The position numbers and the translations under genes are program-made. From Vitis vinifera (lineage: Eukaryota > Streptophyta > Magnoliopsida > Vitales > Vitaceae), in contig NC_081821.1 in NCBI RefSeq assembly GCF_030704535.1, positions 2,123,001 through 2,187,000 of the forward strand: a stretch of 64,000 nucleotides of DNA, given 5' to 3'. The notes under the pieces were generated by a model. It did not search any database and was not told where the DNA came from. It saw only the letters and a list, made by a program, of their open reading frames with translations. This document shows positions 1 to 11,809 of this stretch, piece by piece. Within the stretch, counting starts at the first letter, position 1. Each line of letters starts with the position of its first letter.

Positions 1-2200
1 CTTGTGATAAAGATCAGTTTCTCCTCTGCTGGCCTATAAATAGAGAAGGATTTTGGATTTTCAGAACTGCAACGCGGAAAAGGAACTTTATTTTATCCTC
101 TCTCACATCACCGCCTTTTTACCATCCACGCGCAATTAATAAATATTTATTTTGTGAATTATACAATTAATAAAAATAATAATAATTATTATTTTATGAT
201 TTAATTCATATTAAATAATATAATATGGAAGCCCTTATAATTTAGACATAAATTATAAACATTTAAAGTAATTTACACAAAATTAGCTCTTAAAAAACCA
301 TAAGAAATGAAAATAATTTTAAAAATTAACTTTTTTTTTCAATGCTTTATATTTTTAAAATAAAAAATAAAAAAGTTTTATATTTTTAAAAATAAAAAAT
401 AATTTTCGAAAGTAAAAAATATTTTAAAAATAACCCATTTTTAAAAATATATATTTTTTAAAAAATTATTTGACATTAAAATGATGTGAGACAAATTTTT
501 TAAACAGCCTTAATTTTGTTTTGCTCTAGATGGTGGAGGGAGGAAACAGATGGGAAGATGATGATTGGAGGTAAAGACCGAAGGCAGTGTACGTGACGGG
601 GACGCGTGGGGTGTACTCGGTTTGTGTGAAACATGACTGGACACGACACGGTTTCAACCCTAACGACCACCATCCCTTTTTAACTCTCATTTGGAAATTG
701 GAATTTCTCTGGCACCACCCTCGCTCTCTTTGAATTTTTTTGACTGAGTTTTCTATCTACCCAAGTCTTCAATTTAATATTACATCTTTTTTTCTTCGTT
801 TCTTCTTGGACCAAAAAAGAAAAAACTATCTCATTGTAAATGAGCTGGTTGACAACTCGACATGAGATCAGCCAAGTTGATTTTTTATTTTTTTTTATAA
901 TTTATGATGAAAAAAAATTTAAATTAAATTATTCTTATTTAATTATATATATAACAAAGGCAAGGTGAGTTGGTCGGGTTGAAAAAGAAAATTTCTAAAC
1001 CCATCTACAAGTCATATTCCTTAACCCTATACTTTATAACATGATTTATTCGTATTTTGAAGAAATACAAAAAATTATGACTTTATTTGAAAAGTGTTTT
1101 TTAAAAACGATTTTAAAAAATGATTTTAGAGAATAATTTCTAAAAGTTGATCCATGATGTTTAATATAACAAAAATCTATTTAAAATTTGAAATGTTGTT
1201 AACATATTTTTAATGTTTTTAAATATATTTTAAAAATAATTTTTATTTGTAATACCTTATTTTTAATTCTTCTTCATATTTATATAATTATTTTTTAAAA
1301 TAAATCTTGAAAAAAATGAAAATAATTAAAACATTTTTTTTTAAAATAAAAAACTAATTAAATTAGGTTTATGGCTTTACCTAAAAATAATAAAATCACA
1401 TAAAAGTAGATTTTATTTAAATAAAATATCATATTATCATTGTTATTATTTAAAAAAAAAATCACTTTCCAACTAAATCCTTCATTATTTTTCACATTTT
1501 GTTTCCATTATTTTCAAAAAGGAAAATGAAGGATTACATGATGAGTAAGATAAAATTAGGTCACTAAATGAACAATGAACATTTGGGTGGGGGGCTATCT
1601 CCATCAAACAACAACCCATGAAGGGCCAATGGCTTTTAGAGGCATAGGATTTGATACATATATATGAATCAATAAAGTTAAAAAACATGTAGCCCACTTG
1701 CATGGAACTTTTTATGGATGATGTTTGCAAACCACATCACCAAGGCTGAATTGACAATTCAACAAGTCCAATTTCATATTGGGGAGACCAAAGGGGAGTA
1801 ACAATAACTCCATTACTAGTCATGTCAACATGGGTCAAGTCGCCAACTCCAAACCAAATATGCTAAAACGCGCATGTTAGGTGTCATATGAGACAAGGAT
1901 TTAAGCCATTCCCGGCTTAAGACCTCTTCAAACCCCTAAATTCATTCACTTATTTTAATTATTTATTTCTTTTTTTAATAAAATATCATAATATAAAATA
2001 ATTAAGGTGGGGCTTTTAGACTCCAAGTTCTAACCCTTGCCTTCCCTTTCAATTTACAATTGGTTTGAAAGGAGGAAGAAGACAAGAAAGAGGAAGGTAT
2101 AAATGAAAAGAGATACATTTAGGGATCGAGTCAAGAAAGAATGGATAAATTTAAGATTTGTATTTGGGTTTTGCTATATTATTGAATCGATATCTATCGA
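1..2200. other. AT-rich intergenic DNA, no gene seen
   Basis: No coding exon is recognisable on either strand. Positions 520-760 are clearly richer in G and C than the surroundings and are non-repetitive. A TATAAATAG string lies at 35-43, followed by a pyrimidine-rich stretch. It could be a core promoter of a gene beyond the left edge (its reverse complement also reads as a TATA-like box) or part of an old LTR. Nothing downstream on the plus strand supports a transcription unit. Confidence 0.4.
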
Positions 2201-3085
2201 AAAGTAGGATTAATCATAATATATTAAATCATTATTTATTAAAAAATGGAACCGAACAAATTTAACTATTCTAATTTTTTCTTAAAGGGTTGAGGAGGTA
2301 TTTATTGAAAAATGGAACCAATCAAATTTAATAATTCTAATTCTTTCTCGAAGGGTTGAAAAGTTCCAAGATATATGTAAGGAAATATGTCATGTTTATA
2401 CCATCTACATGGTCACTTTATCATACTCATATTTTATTTGTTTGTATTTTTATATTTTGATTCTACTTGTTTATAATTAGATACTTTATCATACTCATTT
2501 TTTATTTGTTTGTACTTTTATATTTTGATTCTACTTGTTTATATTTTTATCCAATTGACTTAAATTTTATGGAACACATTTCATAGTCAAGATAGAAAGT
2601 TTGATATATATACATATTATGTCTGTATCTTAGGTCACACGACTTTGTACCCACATATCATTTGTTTATATTTTTATACTTTAGTTTCATTTGTTTATAT
2701 TTTTATTTAATGGTCTAAATTTTATCATATATATTTAACGGTTTGATATGAAAAGTTCTAAATAGGTACTAATTCAATATCTTACCATTTTTCACACATA
2801 CACACACATATATATATATATATGAACCGTAGAAACTAAAATCATTTTTTATCATATTAGTCATAATATAGTAAATCACCGATTAACAAAAAATGGAATT
2901 GGTCAACTTTAATTATTCTCTCTTAAAGGGCTAAGGAGTTCTATGATATATGTGAGGAAATGTGTCATGTTTACACCTTAGTGTGTCATGACTTTATACT
3001 CGTATTTTATTTGTTTATGCTTTTGCATATTGATTCCACTTGTTTATTTTTATCCAATTTACCTAAATTTTATGGAACACTATGG
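2200..3085. repeat. Decayed repeat block with reiterated subunits
   Basis: A motif with the core AAAAATGGAACC, followed by about 40 AT-rich bases and ending near AAGGGTTGA, occurs at about 2237-2302 and again at about 2301-2362. A more diverged copy is at about 2884-2945. A second motif (ATTTGTTTGTATTTTTATATTTTGA type, ending in CTACTTGTTTAT) repeats at about 2430-2485, 2500-2555, 2655-2710 and 2995-3050. The order of the two motifs is the same in the left and right halves, which suggests an old duplication of roughly 600 bases. No coding potential is seen. Confidence 0.55.
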
Positions 3086-3532
3086 ACCCCATATTTTGCA
3101 CGATGTGTTCCCACTTGATAGCGAAACTCGCTTTTTTTATTTATTGAAAATTTGATTTTTTTGAAAAAAAAAAAACTTGGAGTGTTATTTTTGTTTTATT
3201 TTTTTAAGGGAAAAAAAATAAAAAGGAAAAACCTCTAAGTGACTCCTGAAAAATAGGTCTATGAAAAATCGAGTCTAGGTCCGAAAATCAGGTTACTTAT
3301 TGGGAAGGTACGATTGTGAGCCGTAACACCCTTCTAAGCCCGTGTTTGTACAACCTCTACTAAACGAATTAAAGGAATTGTAGCAATTAATTAATTAATT
3401 ATGGATATTAAGAAAAATAATTAATGTATAAATCATGATGAAAATCAATATAAATAAAAATAATGATGAAATCTAATTACAAAAATACACGAAATGAATG
3501 ACAAAAGAATTATGCAAAATGATTTATTGAAC

Positions 3533-3535
<3 letters not shown>

Positions 3536-3575
<40 letters not shown>
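3536..3575. repeat. (AT)n microsatellite
   Basis: Uninterrupted TA dinucleotides over about 40 bases, directly visible. Confidence 0.95.
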
Positions 3576-3578
<3 letters not shown>

Positions 3579-4569
3579 AAAAAATAGTTTTCAATAAATT
3601 TCAAAGGATTTTATTAAAAATGATTTTGAATTAATGATTTCAATTTAGTTACTTACAAAAAAAAGAATCAATTTATTTTCTCAATTTCATTTGTATTCAA
3701 TTTAAAAAAAAAAAAAACTATTTACACTTATTGTATCAAAAGAATTTATTACAAAATTTCAATTTGGGTACAAAAATTATTTTTACTTACTTTTACTATA
3801 AAGTAATGAATTTTTACAATTTTATTTACAAAATTATTTTTGATTCATTTTCATTAAAAAAAAAAAAAAGTGATTTATGTAAATTATTTAAAAAGTCATA
3901 ACTTTATTTGTAAAAGAAATTTTAATTAAAAAAAATAAAAAATAAAATCCTCTATTTATAAAAAAGTACTTTTAATCCCATTTTAATTAAGCAAAAAAAT
4001 TCATTAAAAAAACATTTTTTGGACAAACTATTGCTCGTGTTAAAAGCAAAGAGCATCATAAATGAAGATTGAGAGTGTATTGTATCATGTTTGTTAGGCA
4101 ATAATTCCCATTGAATCAGTCAACCACCCAATTCACCACCTAACTAGCCATTAGTGTTATATACATCAAACAGATGCATGTTTCAGGCTAAACAACCTGA
4201 CTAGTTGATCATCTAATCGATTGCTTGATCAACTGATCATGCTATGATGCGAATTTTTTTAGGTTGTAGTCTTGTAGAAAATGGGCAACATGCCGACCAC
4301 TTGGTTGGCTGGCCTAAGTTGCTGCAACCAAAGCCTCATACTCTTAAAAAGGCCTAAGCTAATTACATTCCTACACTTCTATGTTTAAGTCATTTTTTTT
4401 AAATCCCTTAAGTCCAAAAATCTTTCAAGAATGTCATGGTTTTAAAAAAAATGGAATAAAAAAATAGGCCACTTATTCACTTAAACTATCATCAAAATTC
4501 AATTGATTATCTTAAAAAAAAAAATCGTGGAATAACAAAAAAGGCCACTTATTCCAATTTAATTATGAC

Positions 4570-4570
4570 A

Positions 4571-4629
<59 letters not shown>
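4570..4629. repeat. Compound (CT)n(AT)n microsatellite
   Basis: About 28 bases of CT repeats pass directly into about 32 bases of AT repeats. Confidence 0.95.
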
Positions 4630-4630
<1 letters not shown>

Positions 4631-6218
4631 GTGAAAAATCTATTATTTTGTAAATTATGTTGGAAATTTTTAGAAGTTGATAAAAAGTTATGAAATTGAT
4701 GTATTTACCCTCATTAGTTATCATTAATATTTATTATCATTGATTTTAATTAATATTTGTTTTTATTAAATTTATATAGTAAACATCCAAAATGGTAGAT
4801 ATATAAGGTAACCTTAAAATATTTATTATAGAAAATGAGTGCTAAATATGATATCATTATAAGATGTAGATAAATAAGACAAAAAATATTTGAAATTCAT
4901 AATAAGCTAACTATTTTGATTTAATATTTAAAGTTATTTTTAATTTTAGGTTGTGATATTAAGTTATTTTACCAAATATGTTTAATATACTTAATAACTT
5001 AAATTAAGTTACTAAGTTACTTTAAGACATTAACTTAGGGATTATATGGTAAAATTTAATACTTATTGGTTAAATTATACTTAAGTTGTTGAGTTAAAAT
5101 TTACTACTTAATTTTTACTTTTAAATATTAAGGTTGTTTGATAAAATTAATTTAAAGTTTATTTTAAATCATCAAATTGATATATTTATCCTCATAAATT
5201 ATAATTAAGGTAAAAGAGGTTGAATAACAATATCGTGGAGTAATAAAAGAAATTGTTGAGGTAATTAGGGTAAATAAGGATAAAAACGTAAAATAAATAT
5301 ATGAATTTAAGAATAAATTAATTGTTTTTAAGTTTTACTATTAAATTATTTTACTAAATTTATTTAATAACTTAAATTATGTTATTAAATCACTTTAAGT
5401 AAGCTCGTTTACCAAACATTCACTTAATTTACCCAAGTTGATTATTTAACTTTCAATGCGTGTTGGAGTATTGTTATGAAAATTGAGAACACATAATCTA
5501 GGGCTATCACCTTTTAAGTATCTTATCTATGCTATTTTGAATAAGCCCTTTAGTTGATTTGACTATGTGCGGTAGTGACTAGCTAGCATTATTATTTTGT
5601 GTTCCGTTCTTGAATTTAATTTTTTATATTATCCCAATTTCATCATATCATATCTTACAAGATGTGCTCCAAGTCATTTTGTTGAAACTTGACTATATGG
5701 TGTTAGGGTGATGAAAAATAGTTGCCCACTAGGCCACTCATGATCATGGACTCTTCATCCATCAATCTAATTTTAAACATGTTTCACATTTTTCACAATT
5801 TTGTTTCATTAGAAAAAAAAAAATAGCTTGTGGAAATTATGGAAATATATATGTTGATATGTGAGCCATGATGTAATAATTTAGTTTTTTATATATAAAA
5901 ATTAAATAATTTAAAAATACATAAAATTAATTATATATATATATATTTCATAATAAAAATAAATAAGAGAAATTGTTTTTTAATGTTTTTTATTTCCTTC
6001 ATTTGAGGGTAAAATGTGCTTCATCTAAAATGAGAAATGGTATTAAAATGGATAAGCCACAAAATGTTCTTCAATTATTATTATTTAATTACTTTTAAAC
6101 AATTCTCTCCAACTAATCCAAATTTTCTTATTAATTTTTTTTTTCTTTTATTGAAATTTAAATCTAAAGAACTTGTGGGTTTTTGTAATGATAAAATAAA
6201 AAATAAAAAACCGATTAA

Positions 6219-6391
6219 TGTTGTAAAATAAAATAATAAGGAGAAGAAAAGACGAGACAATAAACAAAGTATTCAAAGAAAAGTATAATAGAATATAAGA
6301 AGAGAATTATATGAATTTTCATTAGAGGTATCTCCCTTGGATGATCATCCACAAGTTCCCATAATTCGATAAATTCTCATATTTTATGACA
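6219..6391 (-). repeat. 3' LTR of the decayed Copia element
   Basis: About 173 bases, TG...CA ended. It shares with 11213-11393 the opening TGTTGTAAAATA/TGTTATAAAATA, the middle GAATTTTCATTA, the GATGATCATCCA segment and the end ATTCTCATATTTTAT followed by a CA-ended tail. It lacks a segment of about 20 bases present in the other copy. Confidence 0.8.
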
Positions 6392-7068
6392 CTCCCCCTT
6401 GGATAATTATAAGAATATGCCTCATTAAAACCTTATAATGAAAAAACCTATAGAAAAAACCTTAGTGAAGGAAAAAGAGTACAATGTTCTTTTTCATTAC
6501 TACAACTGCCTCGTTAAAAACCTTACCAGTAAAACCCAATAGGATAAAACTTGGACGAAGGAAAAAATAGTGCAATGTAGTGATATTCTAATCAATTAGC
6601 TCCCCTTCGTGTTGACATAATTATATTTTCTCTAATAGCACAACATAGAGATCTTTGAATCGGTGTATTCCAATGAGTTTCTTGAGTATTGCAATTGACA
6701 ATGCCTTTATGAATAGATTTACTAATTGTTACTTGATTTTATTTGTTGAATAACAATTTTATCACTCTTCTAGAATTAATGAAAGTATAAGACTTAGACA
6801 ATATATGCTTAATTCTATCACATTTAATGTATCATTCTTTAATTTGTGAAATGCATGCAACATTATTAACTTGATAGCATTACATTTGATGGAGGGTAGT
6901 CCGCATGTTTCCATTACTTGCTTGATTGATCTCTACGATATTGTCATACCACCATATATAAATACATACCTTATTTGAGGTTGAGCTTTGTGGGGGTCTG
7001 AAAGATAGTCAACATCTACATATTCAAGCAATTAAAATTTTGATTATTCAAAATAACATAGACCCATG

Positions 7069-7870
7069 TTATTGTAGTCAATTATGAAAATATCGGTAAT
7101 CACGGATATATCGGTACTTCGATTTTACGGATATATAGGAGATATATCGACGGATATTTTGGAAAAAAATATTGGTAAGCTTAAAATTATTAAAAACTCA
7201 TGAAAATGTAAGGAAAACCTCATAATAATATAATTAGAAGTATAATAGACATTTTAAAGTTATTTTATTGAAAATTTTGATATATGTATAACATGATTTA
7301 TCATATTTGATAATAATATTGTATGCATCGATAAAAATATGAATTTTATAAGTATATATTTATTATTAAATTACACCTAATATTATGATATTTGATTATA
7401 ATATGTCTAATTTTAAAATATATATTAATATTAAAATATGATCCATTTAATTCAATTGTATTAAACAATATAAAATAAATTATGATATATATATATAATT
7501 TTTTTAATATTTAATTAATTATTAATGATATTAAAAACATTATAAAGAAAATTATATAATTTTTATATTTTTGGTAATTAATTAAAATATTTTGCATTTA
7601 ATTATAAAATAATTATAATTAATTTGCTCTTTAAAATATTCTTTTAATATTTTCTTTATATAATGAGTTTAAGTATATATAAATTTAGTGCACATTATAT
7701 ATCAGATGGCAAGTTAGCCTAGATGGCAAGAGGGTGAACCCAAATCCCCTTAGAAGCAAAATGGGGGCACACTAGCATCACTGTAGCGCGTTTGACTTTT
7801 GTTGACCCGTGTCCATGAAATATTGTGTATCGCGACATTGTAGTACATGATTGGTACACCACTAACACTG
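7069..7870. mobile_element. Nested insertion of unknown class in the Copia RT/RNase H region
   Basis: Copia-like coding similarity stops at about 7068 and resumes at about 7871. The approximately 800 intervening bases are foreign. They begin with several GGATATATCGG/GATATATCG motifs and pass into very AT-rich DNA. They end with a moderately GC-richer piece (7720-7860) that includes a stretch resembling a tRNA B-box on the minus strand (GGGTTCACCC). No target-site duplication or inverted termini were found, and one side appears to have lost element sequence, so the class is left open. Confidence 0.4.
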
Positions 7871-8543
7871 TAATATGGTACTTTTGGACCAGTAGTTTTT
7901 CATTATTTTTTTTAGGACAGAAAATGTCGTTTTTCACTTCAAGTGAATGAACTATCATCAGAGAACTTAATGGATGTGATTTATCCATATGAAAGTGTTT
8001 CAAGACTTTCTTTGTACATGTTGACTAATAAACTAATATTTCATTTGAAAAATACTCAATCTGTAGGCCAAGGAAAAAAAATTTGTTTTCCAGGATCTTT
8101 CATTTCAAATTTACTTTTCAAATAGTCAACTATTTTTTTAAGTTCTTCAAGAGTTCCGACAAAATTCATTGTTCCACATATACTATAATAATTACAAATA
8201 TTCAACATAATGAATATGCATAGACAAATAAGGTAATACATACAAACTTCTCACTTAAAATATTCATTGAAGTGATTGTACGACATGTATTTGGATTGCT
8301 TGATATAAGGATCTTTGTAACTTAATTGAGTATATGCTACAACGTTTTGAATTAGTTGCTTCAGGCATTTGAAATCCTTCAGGGATTTTCATATATATAT
8401 GTCATTATCTAAATATCCATGTAAATATGCAGTAACGGCATCCATGAAACGCAAATCCAGTCCTTGTAAGATTGTTAAAAAATTTAGATATCTAAATATG
8501 ATTGCATCCATCATGGGAAAACATGTTTCCTTGTAGTCAATAC

Positions 8544-8936
8544 TAAGGGTCTCCAAAAAGCCCGTGGCCCGCGGCCCGCTTTAGGCCCGGCCCAAGCCTG
8601 GCCTTAGGCCCGCGGCCCGGCCCAGCCCGTAGGCCCGCCCCTTTAATTTTTTTTTAAAAAATAATATACTTTATTTTATATATATATAACTAACTCAATT
8701 AATAAGTATAAAAGGAATGTAGTTCAGTTGGTTAGAACCTTAAAATTTAAGCATGAGGGGAGGGGTTCGAAGCCCCCCCTCTCCCTTCCTTTTTTTGAAA
8801 GCCATTAAGGCTTATTTCAAAAAGCCCGCGGCCCGGCTCGCCCCCCAGCCCACCAGCCCGCTAGCCCGCGGGCTCATAGGCCGGGCCGTGGGCCTAGCAT
8901 TTTAGCATGGCCCGGCCCGCCCGTTGGAGACCCCTA
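8544..8936. mobile_element. hAT-type MITE, GC-rich inverted arms
   Basis: The termini are TAAGGGTCTCCAA at the left and the inverse of TAGGGGTCTCCAA at the right, flanked by an 8-bp direct repeat GTCAATAC (8536-8543 and 8937-8944). An 8-bp duplication with TA(A/G)GG ends fits the hAT superfamily. The arms are strings of GGCCCG/CGGGCC words and can fold back on one another, in sharp contrast to the AT-rich host. The centre (8660-8800) is AT-rich and holds a tRNA-like segment. The element interrupts the reverse-transcriptase remnant of the older Copia element, so it is younger. Confidence 0.75.
8714..8790 (+). other. tRNA-like segment inside the MITE (A box and B box)
   Basis: An A-box-like TAGTTCAGTTGG (8720-8731) is followed 33 bases later by a B-box-like GGTTCGAAGCC (8764-8774), the layout of an internal RNA polymerase III promoter. 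The acceptor ends do not pair (GGAATGT at the start against a CTCTCCC tract at the end), so this is a tRNA relic or a SINE head, not a working tRNA gene. Confidence 0.5.
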
Positions 8937-9540
8937 GTCAATACTAGGTTTCTGCGGGAAACTTTGAGCTATGAGTCACGTTTTATATCTCGTGATTTCA
9001 TTTTTCTCATTGCATTTTCTTATAAATAATAATTTATATCCAACAAGTTTGACAACTTTAGGCGTTTAGACTACAAGTCCAAATACTTTTCATTTTTCTA
9101 ATGATCTAATTTTTTCGGGATATATTCTTTCCATTTTAGCAAATTTTTTCTATGTTGACATTCATTCATAGTTTCTACTTTGGGATCCTCATCATTTTTT
9201 ATGATGTCAATAGCTATTTGGAAACAAAATATATTGTCAATGACAAGAGTATTTCAATCCTATTTTTCTCCATATATAAGTAAATAATTGAAGTCTCATC
9301 AATATTAAGTACTTGTACATTTTAAAGAGCTAATTGTAAAATATATGCCTCTCATAGGGCTACTTGTTTAAATTGTACCTCTTCAGGTGTTACTTGAGAC
9401 TGATCAGTCATTTTAATAACTCACTTTATATGCAACTTCTTCAAGAATGCCACATTTCATATATATTTCCTTGTGTTTTCCTCTTCTAGGGAATGTGTTT
9501 GCCTTTTCAGGGTCTACCATGTTTCAAGCATGCCTTAGAC

Positions 9541-9668
9541 TCATTATTTAATTGTCATTTAGGGACATCAACTCATTATTTAACTGTCATTCAGGGACAT
9601 CAACTCATTATTTAATCGTCTTTTAGGGACATCAACGCATTATTTAATTGTCCTTCAGGGACATCAAT
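9541..9668. repeat. Four tandem copies of a 32-bp unit
   Basis: Units start at 9541, 9573, 9605 and 9637. Each begins (T/G)CATTATTTAA and ends AGGGACATCAA, with a few substitutions. The unit length is not a multiple of three, so the array arose after or despite coding use of this part of the Copia element. Confidence 0.9.
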
Positions 9669-10569
9669 TCATATTGGAATATTCTAGGTTAATGAAAATG
9701 ATTTTTGTCACTTTCTTTGCATCAATGAAAACATTTGGTAGTTGATTTGCAAGTTATTGCAAATAAATAATCTTTTAAACTTCTAGTTCACATTGATTAG
9801 TATGAGGATCAAGATAAGTCAAAGTCAATGCATTCCAAATAATTTCACGTTGTTATTCTAGAATTGGCTCTTCTCCCCCTAACGGCGAGAAAATTGTCTC
9901 ATTAAAATGATAATCTGCACAACATGTCATTCTACCTTTTAAGCGTATAGGTAGACTAGTCACTAAATAAAAACTTCTGGTTTTATAATGTACATCCATA
10001 TGACCTTTCACCCTAGGGGACCAAGTTGGTTTTACAAGATTCTTCTGGATCTAACATCGTATAAAATGTCATTCACATGAAATCAAATACTATTAGTGAT
10101 GTAGTATAGGCTTTTCTGAAGTCTTTAATCAGATTTCTATCACCTGGTATGGTATTAATATTGTCTATCATCAATGTTGTGTAATTAATGAGACAAGAGT
10201 TTTATCAACAAGTTATAAAACATTGTCATAAAGACCTAACCTTTAGAAAGTTGAATAAATATTATCATAGAGAAATAGTTAAAATTAATTGAAAAATATT
10301 AGTCATTGATGATGATTTAACTTAATAAGTTGTGTAAAAATAATGAAAGTAACAAATATGAAGTTTTGCAAGGTTTGACATTATCTGAAAACTATGTATA
10401 TAGAATAATATTAATAAAAAAATATTTCAATTATTATAATAAACTATTAATAAAATGCTTTAACAATATTTCAAGTAAATAATATCTAAAAATATAATAA
10501 CCTAAAATTTATCAATTATAAATATGGTAAAAATGTATAAATATAAAATAGGAATTAAAATCTAATATA

Positions 10570-10985
10570 TATTTCCTTTTCATATCTTTGGGCTATGATT
10601 ATTTTATCATAGCAAAAATGTGCAAATTAATACATAACTTCAGACTATGAATTATTTTATGTAAATTTGTACATAGTTTCGGGCTATGAACTTTCATTAT
10701 GTAGATTTGTACATAGCTTCAAGTTACAAACATTTATTTATTTATTTTATAGTTTCTGATTATATAATATTGTTTAGTATAACTTCTAATTATATCGTAT
10801 AATTAAAAATAAATAATTAGAGATTATATACATAACTTTTGGTCATGTATTTGTAATTTTATAATATTCCCTATAACTTTTGGTTATAGGGATTACACAT
10901 TTTTCATAACTTTTAGTTATGAATTTACCTTATAATTTATAATTTATCTCATGACTTCTGGTTATAGAAATTGTACATATTTATG
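10570..10985. repeat. Array of short imperfect palindromes in the Copia leader
   Basis: Short inverted repeats of the form CATAAC-N5-GTTATG recur through this stretch: CATAACTTCAGACTATG at about 10633, CATAGTTTCGGGCTATG at about 10672, CATAACTTTTGGTCATG at 10831, CTATAACTTTTGGTTATAG at 10871, CATAACTTTTAGTTATG at 10905, and a variant at 10950. Weaker relatives lie between. The array occupies the part of the element between the 5' LTR (right end) and the coding remnants, where the RNA leader would be. Confidence 0.7.
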
Positions 10986-11212
10986 TATTCAAATAAAATA
11001 AGTGAAAATAGAGAGTCAAAGATAATAAAGTAGAAAATCATGATATAAGTTTATCACAATCTTTTTTATGAGAAAGAAGAGAGAAGAGTCTTTCTATTTT
11101 TCTGAAAAGAAGAGTCTTTCAGAGAAAATAACGTCTTTTTATTTATTTGAATAGAGAAAAATATTTATATTTCTTTTGTAGAGACTATTAATGTTGATAA
11201 TGTGTTATAAAA

Positions 11213-11393
11213 TAAAAAAATAAGGAGAGACGAGAGAATAACAAAAAGATTCAAAGAAAAATAGAATAGAATGTAGGAAGAAAACGACATGAATTTTCAT
11301 TAAAAGTATTTTCCTGAGTTACAAAAAGATATACATCAATATGGATGATCATCCATAAATTCATAATTTGATAAATTCTCATATTTTATAACA
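11213..11393 (-). repeat. 5' LTR of the decayed Copia element
   Basis: About 181 bases, homologous to 6219-6391 (see that entry), ending TATAACA just before the target duplication ATTAA. Confidence 0.8.
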
Positions 11394-11809
11394 ATTAAAA
11401 ATATAATTAAAAGTTCAAATTTTAAAAATGATTAAAAATATAATCAAAACTTAAGATATAAAAATAAAAAATAATAATTAAAAATATAACTAAAGCTTAA
11501 AATATAAAAATAAAATATTGATTTTAACAAAAAAATTAATCTCAAAGATGAAAACTCTATCACTCAAAATATTTCAATTGTTTTCTTATTTGAAAACTAA
11601 AATTTAAATATATAAGATTTTAGTAAACTGCATCCTTTCTTCACTTTTTTTTTAATTAATTAATTAATTTATAAACTTAGCATCTTAATTTTGTATATCA
11701 TGTGGTTTTTAATATCCCTCCAAAATCTCTTAAACCCTAACTTCACTCCTTCTGTCTTTTAGCTGCTGCTCGTGCGTTGGATCTTGGGTAGCAGCTGAAG
11801 ACGAAAGCA
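11394..11809. other. Repeat-derived flank and 5' region of the synthase gene
   Basis: Positions 11394-11640 contain two or three copies of an ATTAAAAATATAA(T/C)... unit. They then resemble 19370-19640 (AAAATATTGATT..AACA, TATTTCAATT, TAGTAAA). 11650-11670 is an ATTA microrepeat. From about 11700 the base composition changes to ordinary non-repetitive sequence, taken as promoter and 5' UTR of the gene starting at 11810. No clear TATA box was identified. Confidence 0.45.

Larger units (their letters stand above)
3086..6218. other. AT-rich intergenic DNA
   Basis: No gene is seen. The stretch is dominated by A/T runs and two microsatellites (listed separately). Positions about 6060-6218 resemble 19230-19370 (TTTTATTGAAATT, then ATGATAAAATA), so the Copia element that follows was inserted into a dispersed repeat. 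Confidence 0.4.
6890..10110 (-). pseudogene. Copia polyprotein remnant (RT and RNase H pieces)
   Basis: Short minus-strand segments match Copia pol motifs. Around 6980-7066 the translation shows the RNase H signature SDPHKA. Around 7870-8000 it shows the segment ahead of RNase H with MIVHSLEVK. Around 8060-8170 it shows GTLEELKKIVDYLKSKFEMKD, and around 8370-8460 MDAVTAYLHGYLDNDIYMK, both typical of the palm and fingers region of the reverse transcriptase. At about 9855-9925 a piece reads CADYHFNETIFSPLGG, a motif known from the integrase-RT linker of this group. Stops, frameshifts and nested insertions separate the pieces. Reading order confirms minus-strand orientation. No intact ORF remains. 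Confidence 0.75.
6219..11393 (-). mobile_element. Decayed Ty1/Copia-type LTR retrotransposon with short LTRs
   Basis: Both ends carry a similar short LTR, listed separately. The five bases before the left LTR (6214-6218, ATTAA) equal the five bases after the right LTR (11394-11398), a perfect target-site duplication. Next to the left LTR is a purine-rich tract on the minus strand (complement of 6392-6402, core AAGGGGGAG), as expected for the polypurine tract of a minus-strand element. Inside are minus-strand remnants of Copia pol in the order integrase/linker, reverse transcriptase and RNase H. The element is broken by stops, frameshifts and at least two nested insertions, so it cannot be active. 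Confidence 0.85.

Noticed and set aside
35-43. TATAAATAG as a promoter of a gene in this window
   Set aside because: No coding region follows on the plus strand for more than 11 kb; it may serve a gene outside the window.
8714-8790. Functional tRNA gene
   Set aside because: A and B boxes are present but the acceptor stem does not pair and the segment sits inside a MITE.
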